28,779 nucleotides of DNA from a virus. Positions 19,708-27,515 of this stretch are shown here, piece by piece. The first letter of the stretch is position 1, and the number at the start of each line of letters is the position of its first letter. The translations under genes and the position numbers were made by a program. Below the pieces are notes generated by a model, which was given only the letters and a program-made list of their open reading frames with translations, was not told the DNA's origin and searched no databases. The stretch spans positions 1 to 28,779 of the IMG/VR virus record IMGVR_UViG_3300042987_001591; one strand, 5' to 3'.

Positions 19708-20638
19708 CGTCGGTGATAAGAGCCGTATGGTTTAAAGCCTCATCAATCTGCTCCATGAGAGCATCATCTGCGGCTTCTACAAGGCTCTTCATCCCGTGGA
19801 ACTTATCTTCCCCAAAATAGAACCAAGCACCACGCTTTTCTACAACACCATTGATTACAGCAAGGTCAAGTAATTCCATCTTGGTATCTATTTCGGCATT
19901 TTGCGGAGAGAACCAATAAGACCCTCTTGTACCCTCAACAGGTGCCTGCTTAGACTTCTCAATAGTCCAGCGAACCTGTCGATTAACAATGAGGTCAGAA
20001 TCTCCAGCGCGCTCCAATGAATCTTTGGCAGCAGAAGCAAACAGATTAATAATATTAGTCGTCCAATGTAATTCGGCATTGCCAACCTTTGCCATAAGTC
20101 TAGGGTGACTACCGCTCAAGTCCATTGTTTGCTGAGCAACCATAATAACAGCATTATTAACATTTAAATACTGAGCCATCTTCTGGTACATAAGCCTACG
20201 TGAACGCGACTGCGAGGCGATACCACCGCTCCCGTCAGCGTCCTTGTAGAAAGCTTCTGAAGCGATGCCGTTAATGCTGTCGATAAGAAAGACATACTTC
20301 TCGTCTCTCTCTTGCATAAGCGGAATGATGTTCTTAAGAATATCCTCAGCAATTCTGCTCTGAAGAAGAATGCGGTTATCTAAGTCTAATCCACACTTCT
20401 CTGACCAATCATCGGTGATAGAGCCTTCCGTATCAACGATAACAGCAGTATATCCCTTCTTCTGCGCTTCAGCCAGTAAGTGCAGAAGCATTGTTGTCTT
20501 ACCAGCAGACGGTGTTCCCCACACAAGGCTAAATCGCCCTGTCCAAAGTCCTCCACCAATAACATGATTTAACCCAACGGAAGGCGTTGGAATAACGTCG
20601 TGCTTAGGCAGGCGTTCCCCTCTATTAATTCGTAACAT
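19685..20638 (-). CDS. uvsX: RecA/UvsX-like recombinase
   Basis: A 317-aa protein from ATG 20638 with AGGAG. N-terminal TPSVGLNHVIGGGLWTGRF is typical of RecA-like phage proteins; Walker A GTPSAGKTT at 41-49, the VDTEGS segment at 69, Walker B VFLID at 116-120, then QQTMD and the C-terminal basic loop KSKQAP. It forms filaments on ssDNA and drives strand exchange, working with the SSB and nucleases beside it. It heads the recombination block. Confidence 0.9.
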   Translation of the reverse strand: MLRINRGERLPKHDVIPTPSVGLNHVIGGGLWTGRFSLVWGTPSAGKTTMLLHLLAEAQKKGYTAVIVDTEGSITDDWSEKCGLDLDNRILLQSRIAEDILKNIIPLMQERDEKYVFLIDSINGIASEAFYKDADGSGGIASQSRSRRLMYQKMAQYLNVNNAVIMVAQQTMDLSGSHPRLMAKVGNAELHWTTNIINLFASAAKDSLERAGDSDLIVNRQVRWTIEKSKQAPVEGTRGSYWFSPQNAEIDTKMELLDLAVINGVVEKRGAWFYFGEDKFHGMKSLVEAADDALMEQIDEALNHTALITDDGEAIAS

Positions 20639-20679
20639 TGTTTTCTCCTATTGAAATAATTAGCGTTTTGTCCAGACAC

Positions 20680-23600
20680 CTAACTGGTTATTCCCTTAAT
20701 CTCCCTGAATTTATCCAGCGAAATTGCATCTTCGAAGATTATATCAGAGCTCTTAACCGATTTCCGGTAGATTAATGGAGCAAAAGCATTTCGCACCAAA
20801 TGAATCACGGAATTCAGCGTTCGATTAAAGATTACAATCTTATAGATTTTAAGTTTGATTGGGTCAAACATATACATCGAAGCCATTAACTTGCCAGTCT
20901 TTGTATTAAAGATACGGCAACGCATAACAATACCAAGGCTCTTCTCACTATCGAAGTCACCAACGCCATATGGACGCAGTGATTCTGCTAACTCAGTAAA
21001 TGCATTGTTATTCAGCAGATTAAGAAAGATAGCAAACTTCTGAGTATTGTCTAACGTACTATGGATGAGGTCATCAAGGCCAGCATCCATCCACTTCTGT
21101 GGCTCGTCAGTTTCACAATAGGCAATAATGGACTTATCACCCACTAGGGCATAGAGATGCTCGCGAGTCTTAATGTTCATCTCAAGGTCGCCAAAACCCG
21201 TGAGAGAGCCGGTCGAATCCTCAATTTCCACCCTAAAGTAATGCGGCTTGCGTTTAGTGCTCTTTGTGAGTGCTCTCACAAAGTGATACTCATTGGCATC
21301 GATATCAACATTGGCACACTCGCTAAGCAGATCAGCAAATGTCGTATCTTCATTAACATAGATAGGATAGTTTAGAATTGGCAGATAGTATTGCTTCTCG
21401 TCGTAATCTCCGCTATAGCCAATGCTTCTAAAAGCGCCAACTTTTGCCAGATTTTCGACAACAGTTGATCTGACATAGGTTTTACGACACTTGCCATTAA
21501 ACTCATCAAAGGACGAGAATGGCTTATTACGCATGATCTCATCTAGAGCACCTCTCCCGACACCCAAGACGTTTCCTAAGCCAAATCTAATCCCGTCATC
21601 ATCCAAAGAAAATGTTATATCAGACTTATTAACATCTGGGCCGTTTATGTTGATCCCCAGCCTATTAGTCTCAAGAAGGAGTGTAGCAATACGCTCTTTC
21701 TCGTTCTCGTTGGCAAGCAGGGCCCACATATATTCTACAGGATAATTCAGTTTGAGCCACATTGTCTGGTAGGAGAGTACCGAATAGCCCACCGCATGGC
21801 TCTTGTTGAACATATAAAGCGATGATTTTTCAAAGTCATCCCACATTTTCTCGGCGGCCTGTCTTGAGATGTGCCTTGATGCATTATCTACAAACTTGTC
21901 CTTAAATTTATCGAACTCGCTACCGTCACGTTTTTTACCAATGATCTTACGAAGTTTGTCTGCTTCCGACCAAGAGAAATCAGCCAGCAACACGACAGTC
22001 TGCATGAGTTGCTCTTGGTAAATGAAAGCACCATAAGTCTCACGAAGAATATCCTCCAACATCGTATGTGGATATTCTACCTCTTTACCTTCATTCTTGC
22101 ACGCAATATATTGAGCACCCTGTGTAAGCATGGCACCCGGACGCACAAGAGCATTAGACGCAGTTAGGTCGTTAAAATTATCAACGCCCATTTCTAGCAA
22201 TAATCTACTGTAGGCTGAAGCTTCTGCCTGAAACACACCAAGGGTATTGCCGTTCCGCAACTCAGAATAAACCTGAGGATCGTCCAACGTGACGGATTCT
22301 GATGTTACATCTTTACCATGCCTGTTCTTAATAGCCTGTAATGCATCATCTACAACGGCAACAGCCTTGACGCCAAGAATATCAAACTTAATAAGACCAA
22401 GCTCCTCTGCCTGAACCATATCGTAAGCGATGACCTCAACTCTACCGTCAGCGCTTGGATCTGTACGTGATTCGATAGGGCAGACTTCCCATAGCGGCCT
22501 ATTAGATACAACAACACCAGCGGCATGAGCTCCCGCCGTTCTGATGCGTCCCTCAATTCGCCTAGCGATGCTTAGTACATCTGGGTACTCGCTGATGTAC
22601 TTACGGCATTTATCCTGAAATTCATCTAATGTTTCAAATAGTGGAGTCATCTTATTGACTTCACTATATGGCACGCCGAAGACGCGGCTTACATCCTTGA
22701 TAATAGATTTGGCCTTGAACTCACCAAAGGTGGAGATAGAAGCCACATTATCGCTGCCCCATTTATCTTTAATATATTGCTTAACAAGATATCTTTTTCT
22801 ATCATCAAAGTCTAGATCGATATCTGGGTAGTCATTTCGTTCCTCGTTAATAAACCGCGAGAAAAGCAAACCATGCTCCAGAGGGTCAATCTTCGTGATA
22901 TCGAGCGCATACGCCAAAATAGAGCCCCCTACGGAGCCTCTGGCGGGGCCTCTGGCGATGCCATTTGCATCAGCCCATTTGACGATATCCCAGATAATTA
23001 GAAAGTAGTCTGAGAAGTCAAGTTTTGTGATAATCTCAATCTCAGCATTGAGCCTATCCATGTAATCCTGATTCGTGTGGAGACCCTTTTCCCGCAGGCC
23101 CCACTCGGCAATCTCATACAAATATTCGTTGCTGTTCAAGACAGTAGAATATGAGGGCAAAAGCTTTCGGCCAGTCTCAATACTGGCATTACACTTATCT
23201 GCTACCTCAAGAGAATTCTCTAAGAGATATGGCTGAGGCCAACCGTGGTCAGCAAAGTAACTAGCAACCTCGTCGCTACCCATAAGATAGGGATGAATAT
23301 CGTCAAAGCGAAGTCTGCGCTCAGGGAAAAGAAGATTCATTCTCTTCACGAGGTCTTTTTCTTTCTTACCCTCATCGGCGTGCTCGCGCATATGCCTATC
23401 AGCAGCAGCATTCATGCTCGGCATCTGAGCCACGCAAAGAAGAACTTCTTCAATTCCTCTATCAGCTAAGGTAGGATAGTGGCAGTCAATTGTACCAACT
23501 GCTTTGACATCAAGAGCATCACTAAAGTTGAGTAACGTCTTGTTAAGATTAGTTTCATTCCAAGGCTGTAGTTCAAAGTAGTAATCATCCTTAAAACGCT

Positions 23601-24084
23601 CTTTAAATTGTAGCGCAGTGGCTTCCGCCTGTGACTCCTGACCATTCATAATGAGTCTACTAAGATATGAAGCCATGCATCCAGATAATACTGTAACGTC
23701 GCCAGCTAGGTATTCAAGATCATCCCACTCAATACGAGGCTTGTGATAGAAGCCGTTAGTCCAAGACTTCTTCATCAGGTTAAATAACTTATATAAGCCA
23801 TCCTGATTCTTGGCGTGCATAATTAGATGAAACCGCTCAGCCTTTTTGTCGTCACTGTCTGAGGCGAGGGCCGGTACGTAATAAAATTCGCATCCGAAGA
23901 TTGGCTTGATTCCAACATCTTGACAGGATTTCTGAAACTGCAGCGTGCCTGCCATTGTTCCGTGGTCTGTAATACCGCAAGCAGATTGTCCATTGCGCTT
24001 GGCAATTTGAGCAATCTCAGATGGGCGGCTCATGCCGTCAAGAAGCGAGTATTCGCTGTGGACATGCAGGTGTACGAAATCCAA
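20680..24084 (-). CDS. dnaE: DnaE-type DNA polymerase III alpha subunit
   Basis: A 1134-aa protein from TTG 24084, whose first residues (MDFVHLHVHSEYS) are the normal DnaE start; no ATG is available upstream. The PHP domain keeps all nine expected metal ligands: H7, H9, D40, H41, E66, H86, C136, D200, H202. The palm has ARGPARGS at 378-385, PDIDLDF at 420-426 (D421, D423) and the third aspartate in LIKFDILG. It is the replicative polymerase, with helicase and primase in the same operon. No DnaN, DnaX or DnaQ is seen here, so it may use the host clamp. Confidence 0.95.
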   Translation of the reverse strand: MDFVHLHVHSEYSLLDGMSRPSEIAQIAKRNGQSACGITDHGTMAGTLQFQKSCQDVGIKPIFGCEFYYVPALASDSDDKKAERFHLIMHAKNQDGLYKLFNLMKKSWTNGFYHKPRIEWDDLEYLAGDVTVLSGCMASYLSRLIMNGQESQAEATALQFKERFKDDYYFELQPWNETNLNKTLLNFSDALDVKAVGTIDCHYPTLADRGIEEVLLCVAQMPSMNAAADRHMREHADEGKKEKDLVKRMNLLFPERRLRFDDIHPYLMGSDEVASYFADHGWPQPYLLENSLEVADKCNASIETGRKLLPSYSTVLNSNEYLYEIAEWGLREKGLHTNQDYMDRLNAEIEIITKLDFSDYFLIIWDIVKWADANGIARGPARGSVGGSILAYALDITKIDPLEHGLLFSRFINEERNDYPDIDLDFDDRKRYLVKQYIKDKWGSDNVASISTFGEFKAKSIIKDVSRVFGVPYSEVNKMTPLFETLDEFQDKCRKYISEYPDVLSIARRIEGRIRTAGAHAAGVVVSNRPLWEVCPIESRTDPSADGRVEVIAYDMVQAEELGLIKFDILGVKAVAVVDDALQAIKNRHGKDVTSESVTLDDPQVYSELRNGNTLGVFQAEASAYSRLLLEMGVDNFNDLTASNALVRPGAMLTQGAQYIACKNEGKEVEYPHTMLEDILRETYGAFIYQEQLMQTVVLLADFSWSEADKLRKIIGKKRDGSEFDKFKDKFVDNASRHISRQAAEKMWDDFEKSSLYMFNKSHAVGYSVLSYQTMWLKLNYPVEYMWALLANENEKERIATLLLETNRLGININGPDVNKSDITFSLDDDGIRFGLGNVLGVGRGALDEIMRNKPFSSFDEFNGKCRKTYVRSTVVENLAKVGAFRSIGYSGDYDEKQYYLPILNYPIYVNEDTTFADLLSECANVDIDANEYHFVRALTKSTKRKPHYFRVEIEDSTGSLTGFGDLEMNIKTREHLYALVGDKSIIAYCETDEPQKWMDAGLDDLIHSTLDNTQKFAIFLNLLNNNAFTELAESLRPYGVGDFDSEKSLGIVMRCRIFNTKTGKLMASMYMFDPIKLKIYKIVIFNRTLNSVIHLVRNAFAPLIYRKSVKSSDIIFEDAISLDKFREIKGITS

Positions 24085-24086
24085 CT

Positions 24087-24497
24087 TTAGTATCCAATCC
24101 TAATATCTATATGATCAAAAAGATAGTTATATCCGTCCATATTTCGATATGCCTCAGCGCACACTACCTTTGCGATGCCGGAGTTGAGAATATGTGGAGC
24201 ACATTGTATACATGGAGTACACGTTAAATACAGTGTAGCACCATTGGTGCTTACTCCGTTAAAGCATGAATTTGTTAACAGATTTAATTCTGCGTGAATA
24301 GCGATACACTCAGAAGAGCCAGAAGGATGGTCAGGGCAGTGATCAATTCCCCGAGGTGCTCCATTATATCCCGTAGCCAATATGGCTTTAGTTTCTGGAT
24401 TGACAAGGACAGCTCCAACTTTTCTTGACGGACAGGTTGCTCTCTTGGCGACGGCCTCGGCTATCTCAAGAAAGTATTCATCCCAGCTTGGACGCAT
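24087..24497 (-). CDS. dcd: dCMP deaminase
   Basis: A 136-aa protein, ATG 24497 (MRPSWDEYFLEIAEAVAKRA). The active site H68-A-E70 (IHAELN) and TCTPCIQC (C96, C99) give the zinc-binding set of the cytidine/deoxycytidylate deaminase family. ESTCPSRKVG-like N-terminus is TCPSRKVGAV here. It converts dCMP to dUMP for thymidylate supply. It overlaps the 65-aa gene by 20 nt and lies 2 nt before dnaE. The dTTP pathway partner (ThyX/ThyA) is not in the window. Confidence 0.9.
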   Translation of the reverse strand: MRPSWDEYFLEIAEAVAKRATCPSRKVGAVLVNPETKAILATGYNGAPRGIDHCPDHPSGSSECIAIHAELNLLTNSCFNGVSTNGATLYLTCTPCIQCAPHILNSGIAKVVCAEAYRNMDGYNYLFDHIDIRIGY

Positions 24498-24675
24498 CGT
24501 CCACCAACCTCAATTTAATATTGTGTATAGCAATTTCAATATCTAATAACTTCTTGACTAGAGGAGCGTGGCTGAGACCACTTTCCTCATCTCGATTTAT
24601 ATATGATTCAATGAATAAGTTTGTATCTGAGATTATATGATTTAAATATATCTCTAGAATATTTTGATGATTCAT
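24478..24675 (-). CDS. 65-aa hypothetical protein
   Basis: ATG 24675 overlaps the upstream TAA (TAATG), and the end overlaps the deaminase start by 20 nt, so both ends suggest coupled translation. The peptide is helical (NILEIYLNHIISDTNLFIES, HAPLVKKLLDIEIAIHNIKL). No motif recognised. Confidence 0.7.
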   Translation of the reverse strand: MNHQNILEIYLNHIISDTNLFIESYINRDEESGLSHAPLVKKLLDIEIAIHNIKLRLVDDASKLG

Positions 24676-25106
24676 TAACTATACCTCTGCACTAAATATG
24701 CGGGAATACCCGATGACCGCGCCAATTCTAGCATATGTTCTGTACCGGGGCTAGATCTAATATCGGGGACGAAAGCAAAAATAAAATCTGGGTTATTTTC
24801 GCTTAACATCTTTTCATTTCTTATATACCCAAGAACTGGGGTAAAGGACTCTGGATCGATTGGATATTCTGATAACTCAAGTTCCCCGGCTCTAAGAACG
24901 CTCTGATTAAGTGAAACTAGCTTTCTGGCGCATTTTTCAACAATTCGCCCTACGCCCTTATCGTTGGTGTAGATGACTCTCAATTTTTCTTCACGGTTAT
25001 CGATGATCTCGTAAAGACCCCACATACAAGCAAAGATAATATTCTCATCTACCCAGTCCTGACTGCCACAAAATAATGCAGTCAAGTGCCTATTTCTTGA
25101 TCCCAT
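24675..25106 (-). CDS. SLOG-fold protein (DUF2493/YspA-like)
   Basis: A 143-aa protein from ATG 25106. N-terminal LTALFCGSQDW is the GSRxW nucleotide-binding turn, followed by VIYTNDKGVGRIVEKCARKL, then YIRNEKMLSENNPDFIFAFV and SSPGTEHMLELARSSGIPAY. This is the full order of the DUF2493 (YspA-like) group of SLOG proteins, thought to bind a nucleotide or nucleotide-derived ligand. The usual GGAxGAD is changed to DKGVGRI, so ligand binding may differ. It overlaps the zinc-ribbon gene by 25 nt. Confidence 0.8.
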   Translation of the reverse strand: MGSRNRHLTALFCGSQDWVDENIIFACMWGLYEIIDNREEKLRVIYTNDKGVGRIVEKCARKLVSLNQSVLRAGELELSEYPIDPESFTPVLGYIRNEKMLSENNPDFIFAFVPDIRSSPGTEHMLELARSSGIPAYLVQRYS

Positions 25107-25249
25107 AATATTTGCTCACAGTCCCTGCAGAAAAAAATTCGCATCCAGCAGTCTAACTCTGCATTGAATTTATATTGTCGGCCTACGTTGGTAATGTCCT
25201 GCTTTGACCGACAATGCGGACATTGGATTTTCTTTGATGAGTTCCCCAT
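25082..25249 (-). CDS. 55-aa zinc-ribbon protein overlapping both neighbours
   Basis: A short gene from ATG 25249 to TGA 25082. It encodes MGNSSKKIQCPHCRSKQDIT, a polar linker and FFCRDCEQILWDQE: CxxC at 10-13 and CxxC at 41-44, a standard zinc ribbon. It overlaps the HAD-like gene by 67 nt and the SLOG gene by 25 nt, in different frames. GGAG sits only 2 nt before the ATG, so initiation may depend on coupling. The paired cysteines make a chance frame unlikely. Confidence 0.65.
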   Translation of the reverse strand: MGNSSKKIQCPHCRSKQDITNVGRQYKFNAELDCWMRIFFCRDCEQILWDQEIGT

Positions 25250-25686
25250 TGCTCCATTGCCATATCAATATCATTTAAATGACTAATTTTGTTTACCGCC
25301 GAGCTTACCTTAGCAGATGATGGCTCCCTAGAATAGAAAAACGAAAGGATCTCTGGCTTTTCGTGCTTGGGAAGTTCTTCTGAGCATGGTGTAATAAATA
25401 TATCACAATTTAATGCGATAGCGGTATTATAATGATATCCATGTGGAATATCATAAATAATCTTGTTATACATTAGATTCCATTCATCCAACCACCTATC
25501 AGTCATAACCTGATTAGATCTAGACGTAATGAAGAAAACATCATTTCCGGAAAGGAACCAGCGCGTAGATGAATACCATCCATCTTCCGTGGCCACTTGA
25601 TTCAAGCAAAATAAATCATCATCTAATGCATATTTAGATAAATTTTCTGACGAGATGAGACCGTCAAGCGTTAGTGCAATTTTCAT
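25183..25686 (-). CDS. HAD-like protein lacking the nucleophile aspartate
   Basis: About 167 aa from ATG 25686 (MKIALTLDGLISSENL). Layout follows small phage HAD proteins: motif I near the N-terminus, DGWYSSTRWFLSGNDVFFITSR (motif II at 52-56), RWLDEWN, then NCDIFITPC where motif IV is expected. Motif I reads LTLDG, with T6 where the nucleophile Asp should be and D8 retained; the acid pair of motif IV is also not typical. The enzyme is probably inactive as a phosphatase. A strong hairpin lies between the ribosome site and the start (see finding). An in-frame GTG at 25722 would start inside the hairpin. Confidence 0.65.
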   Translation of the reverse strand: MKIALTLDGLISSENLSKYALDDDLFCLNQVATEDGWYSSTRWFLSGNDVFFITSRSNQVMTDRWLDEWNLMYNKIIYDIPHGYHYNTAIALNCDIFITPCSEELPKHEKPEILSFFYSREPSSAKVSSAVNKISHLNDIDMAMEQWGTHQRKSNVRIVGQSRTLPT

Positions 25687-25693
25687 AATATTT

Positions 25694-25723
25694 GGTGGGG
25701 CCGGGCGTATTCCCGGCCCCACC
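25694..25723 (-). promoter_or_regulatory. 12-bp GC stem-loop between ribosome site and start of the HAD-like gene
   Basis: GGTGGGGCCGGG (25694-25705) pairs perfectly with 25712-25723 around a 6-nt loop. AGGAGG lies 1-2 nt upstream of the stem in the leftward direction, and ATG 25686 is 7 nt after it. The stem has no T-tract beyond it, so a terminator is less likely. Confidence 0.75.
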
Positions 25724-25736
25724 GCCTCCTAATATC

Positions 25737-26387
25737 CTACCAGTTGCTAACGCCGGTACGTGGCGATTCATCGGAGGAAGTCATAAACTCTGCCTGCTCC
25801 GAGTATGGAATCGTTCGGTACACTGAAAGCGCGTCGTGCATCTCAAGGTCGGCAAATTCGCTAGGCTCTTCGCCGGTCTCAATCGGAATCAAGGTGTAGT
25901 TAGTGTCGTGCATCTTCGATCCGCTACGGCTAACCTTGTATGAGCGATCGGTGATAGTACCAAACTCAGTGGCATATTCTACTAACGTTGCACCAATGTG
26001 ACGTTGGTTAAAGGTCTGGTCAAGAATCATCGTTGACCAGCTCTTGTTGTCGTCCATCACAGCTACGTTCACTACGAAATGTGTTTGCGGACGCCACTTG
26101 GGGTCCTTGACAGTCTGCTCGCAGGCCCAGCACTTAAAGCCAAACTCTTCGCTATCTGCGGTGCAAGCAAACTGCTTCTTGAAATCAAGAGGTGACTTGT
26201 GTACAGCAACGATGGCTGCAGCACCTCTGGATTCATTGTAATTCTTGCTGTCAATCGTCAGTTCCTGAAGGAACCTAATCTTAAACGCATCGCGATCCTT
26301 GAGGGTCAGGAACTTCTTGCCCCCGCCACCCTTGGATTCGTTATCAACCTTATTCTTTAAATTTGCAAGTGTTTTGTAAACAGTCAT
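25737..26387 (-). CDS. ssb: Single-stranded DNA-binding protein (gp32-like)
   Basis: A 216-aa protein from ATG 26387 (AAGGAG upstream; TAATG overlap with primase). N-terminal basic/Gly segment (KGGGGKKFLTLKDRDAFKIR), a beta barrel region, and H63, C75, C86, C89 (FGFKCWACEQ) as a likely zinc site; the C-terminal third is acidic and Ser-rich, ending in NW. This matches actinophage SSBs, which resemble T4 gp32 in layout rather than bacterial SSB. It would bind single strands at forks and serve the RecA-like recombinase. Confidence 0.8.
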   Translation of the reverse strand: MTVYKTLANLKNKVDNESKGGGGKKFLTLKDRDAFKIRFLQELTIDSKNYNESRGAAAIVAVHKSPLDFKKQFACTADSEEFGFKCWACEQTVKDPKWRPQTHFVVNVAVMDDNKSWSTMILDQTFNQRHIGATLVEYATEFGTITDRSYKVSRSGSKMHDTNYTLIPIETGEEPSEFADLEMHDALSVYRTIPYSEQAEFMTSSDESPRTGVSNW

Positions 26388-27358
26388 TATATTTTCTCCT
26401 TGTTTTGAAATAAATAATCTAAGTAGTTAATCTTATTACCTAGGTTTTCTCTAATTTGTTCTTCCGTCATCTCCCCCGGATCTTTAATCCCTGACGGATA
26501 AGGGACGATCCAAAGATCCTTTCGGGGGTTCCCCTCTATTATAGCACGACGGGCGGCGTTTCCAGCCTCGTCGTTATCAAAAAAGATAACAATGCTATCG
26601 AAATAACGCCTTAAAATTTCGTGATGATCTGCTGGAATGGAGGCGCCTAGGGTGGCTACTACATTTGGAAAACCAGCTTGATGGACACGAATAGCGTCTA
26701 GGCTTCCTTCTGTCATAATTACCTGCTTATATGCTTTCGCATTCTGCAGATTAAATAACGTCGTCCTCCGAGGGAAGTTATCTGAGTAAAGATATTTAGG
26801 GAATTGGTCCTCTCTCGTTGCCCTTCCAATAAATCCAACTATATTAAAATAAGCATCTCTAGCTGGAATCACTATACGCTGTTGCTTTTCAGAGAATCCA
26901 ATTGAAAATTGCTCTAAAACTGCGCGGTGAAATCCGCGATCTAAAAGGTACCCGAGCTTCTGATTAACCTCATCGTCACTTCTATAATCAACCGTCACAC
27001 GCTCTAGTGCCATATCCCAGTCTTGGCTGCTTACTTGCTGTGTACTCAGCGGTTGATCAGATAACATAGAAATTAACTGATCATCTGAGTAGTGGGGCTG
27101 GTAATTCCAAGCAATTTCCTTACCGGCTAGTTCTCTTGCGAGCGTTACAAAAGAACCCTTTTTATCGCAACTTGGATTGAAACAATGCCATAGACCTGTT
27201 TTTTTATTGATATAAAAGGCTGGGCTAGATGAGTTGCTATGGAATGGACAGTAACAGGCGTACTCAGATGGAGTTTCAGATACTATAGTAAGGTATTCCT
27301 CTACAAATTGAGAGATAGTCTTACTATTTTGTAAACCAGAAATGTAGTTCAAACTCAA
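26387..27358 (-). CDS. dnaG: DnaG-type primase
   Basis: A 323-aa protein from TTG 27358 with AAGGA 4 nt upstream. The zinc-binding CHC2 domain has C37, H40, C59, C64 (CPFHS...CFNPSC). The Toprim domain has E217 (MTEGSLDAIR) and D261-N-D263 (FFDNDEAG). Bacterial DnaG is nearly twice as long and has a C-terminal helicase-binding domain that this lacks, as usual for phage primases. It makes RNA primers and lies two genes after the helicase. Confidence 0.9.
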   Translation of the reverse strand: MSLNYISGLQNSKTISQFVEEYLTIVSETPSEYACYCPFHSNSSSPAFYINKKTGLWHCFNPSCDKKGSFVTLARELAGKEIAWNYQPHYSDDQLISMLSDQPLSTQQVSSQDWDMALERVTVDYRSDDEVNQKLGYLLDRGFHRAVLEQFSIGFSEKQQRIVIPARDAYFNIVGFIGRATREDQFPKYLYSDNFPRRTTLFNLQNAKAYKQVIMTEGSLDAIRVHQAGFPNVVATLGASIPADHHEILRRYFDSIVIFFDNDEAGNAARRAIIEGNPRKDLWIVPYPSGIKDPGEMTEEQIRENLGNKINYLDYLFQNKEKI

Positions 27359-27515
27359 ACGTTCCTTTATCTGTCATATTCCAATATAACTTTGTACGCT
27401 CAACATTACCCATCGTTTCTGCTATATATTCTTCAATACTTGGGCGCTGCCTAAGGATCGTTTCCTGATCCTTGGCTTCTCCATCAACAATATGATCTGG
27501 GGTGTCCTCAGACAT
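27324..27515 (-). CDS. 63-aa acidic protein between helicase and primase
   Basis: ATG 27515 with GAGGAA 7 nt upstream gives MSEDTPDHIVDGEAKDQETI, continuing to FEFELHFWFTK. It overlaps the helicase end by 8 nt and the primase start by 35 nt. The N-terminal half is acidic and probably disordered, and the C-terminal half could form beta strands. Not recognised; a helicase-primase linker role is guesswork from position. Confidence 0.7.
   Translation of the reverse strand: MSEDTPDHIVDGEAKDQETILRQRPSIEEYIAETMGNVERTKLYWNMTDKGTFEFELHFWFTK

Noticed and set aside
25183-25249. Frameshift joining the HAD-like and zinc-ribbon frames
   Set aside because: Both frames have separate starts and stops, and the zinc ribbon has a full set of ligands on its own; there is no slippery site I can identify.
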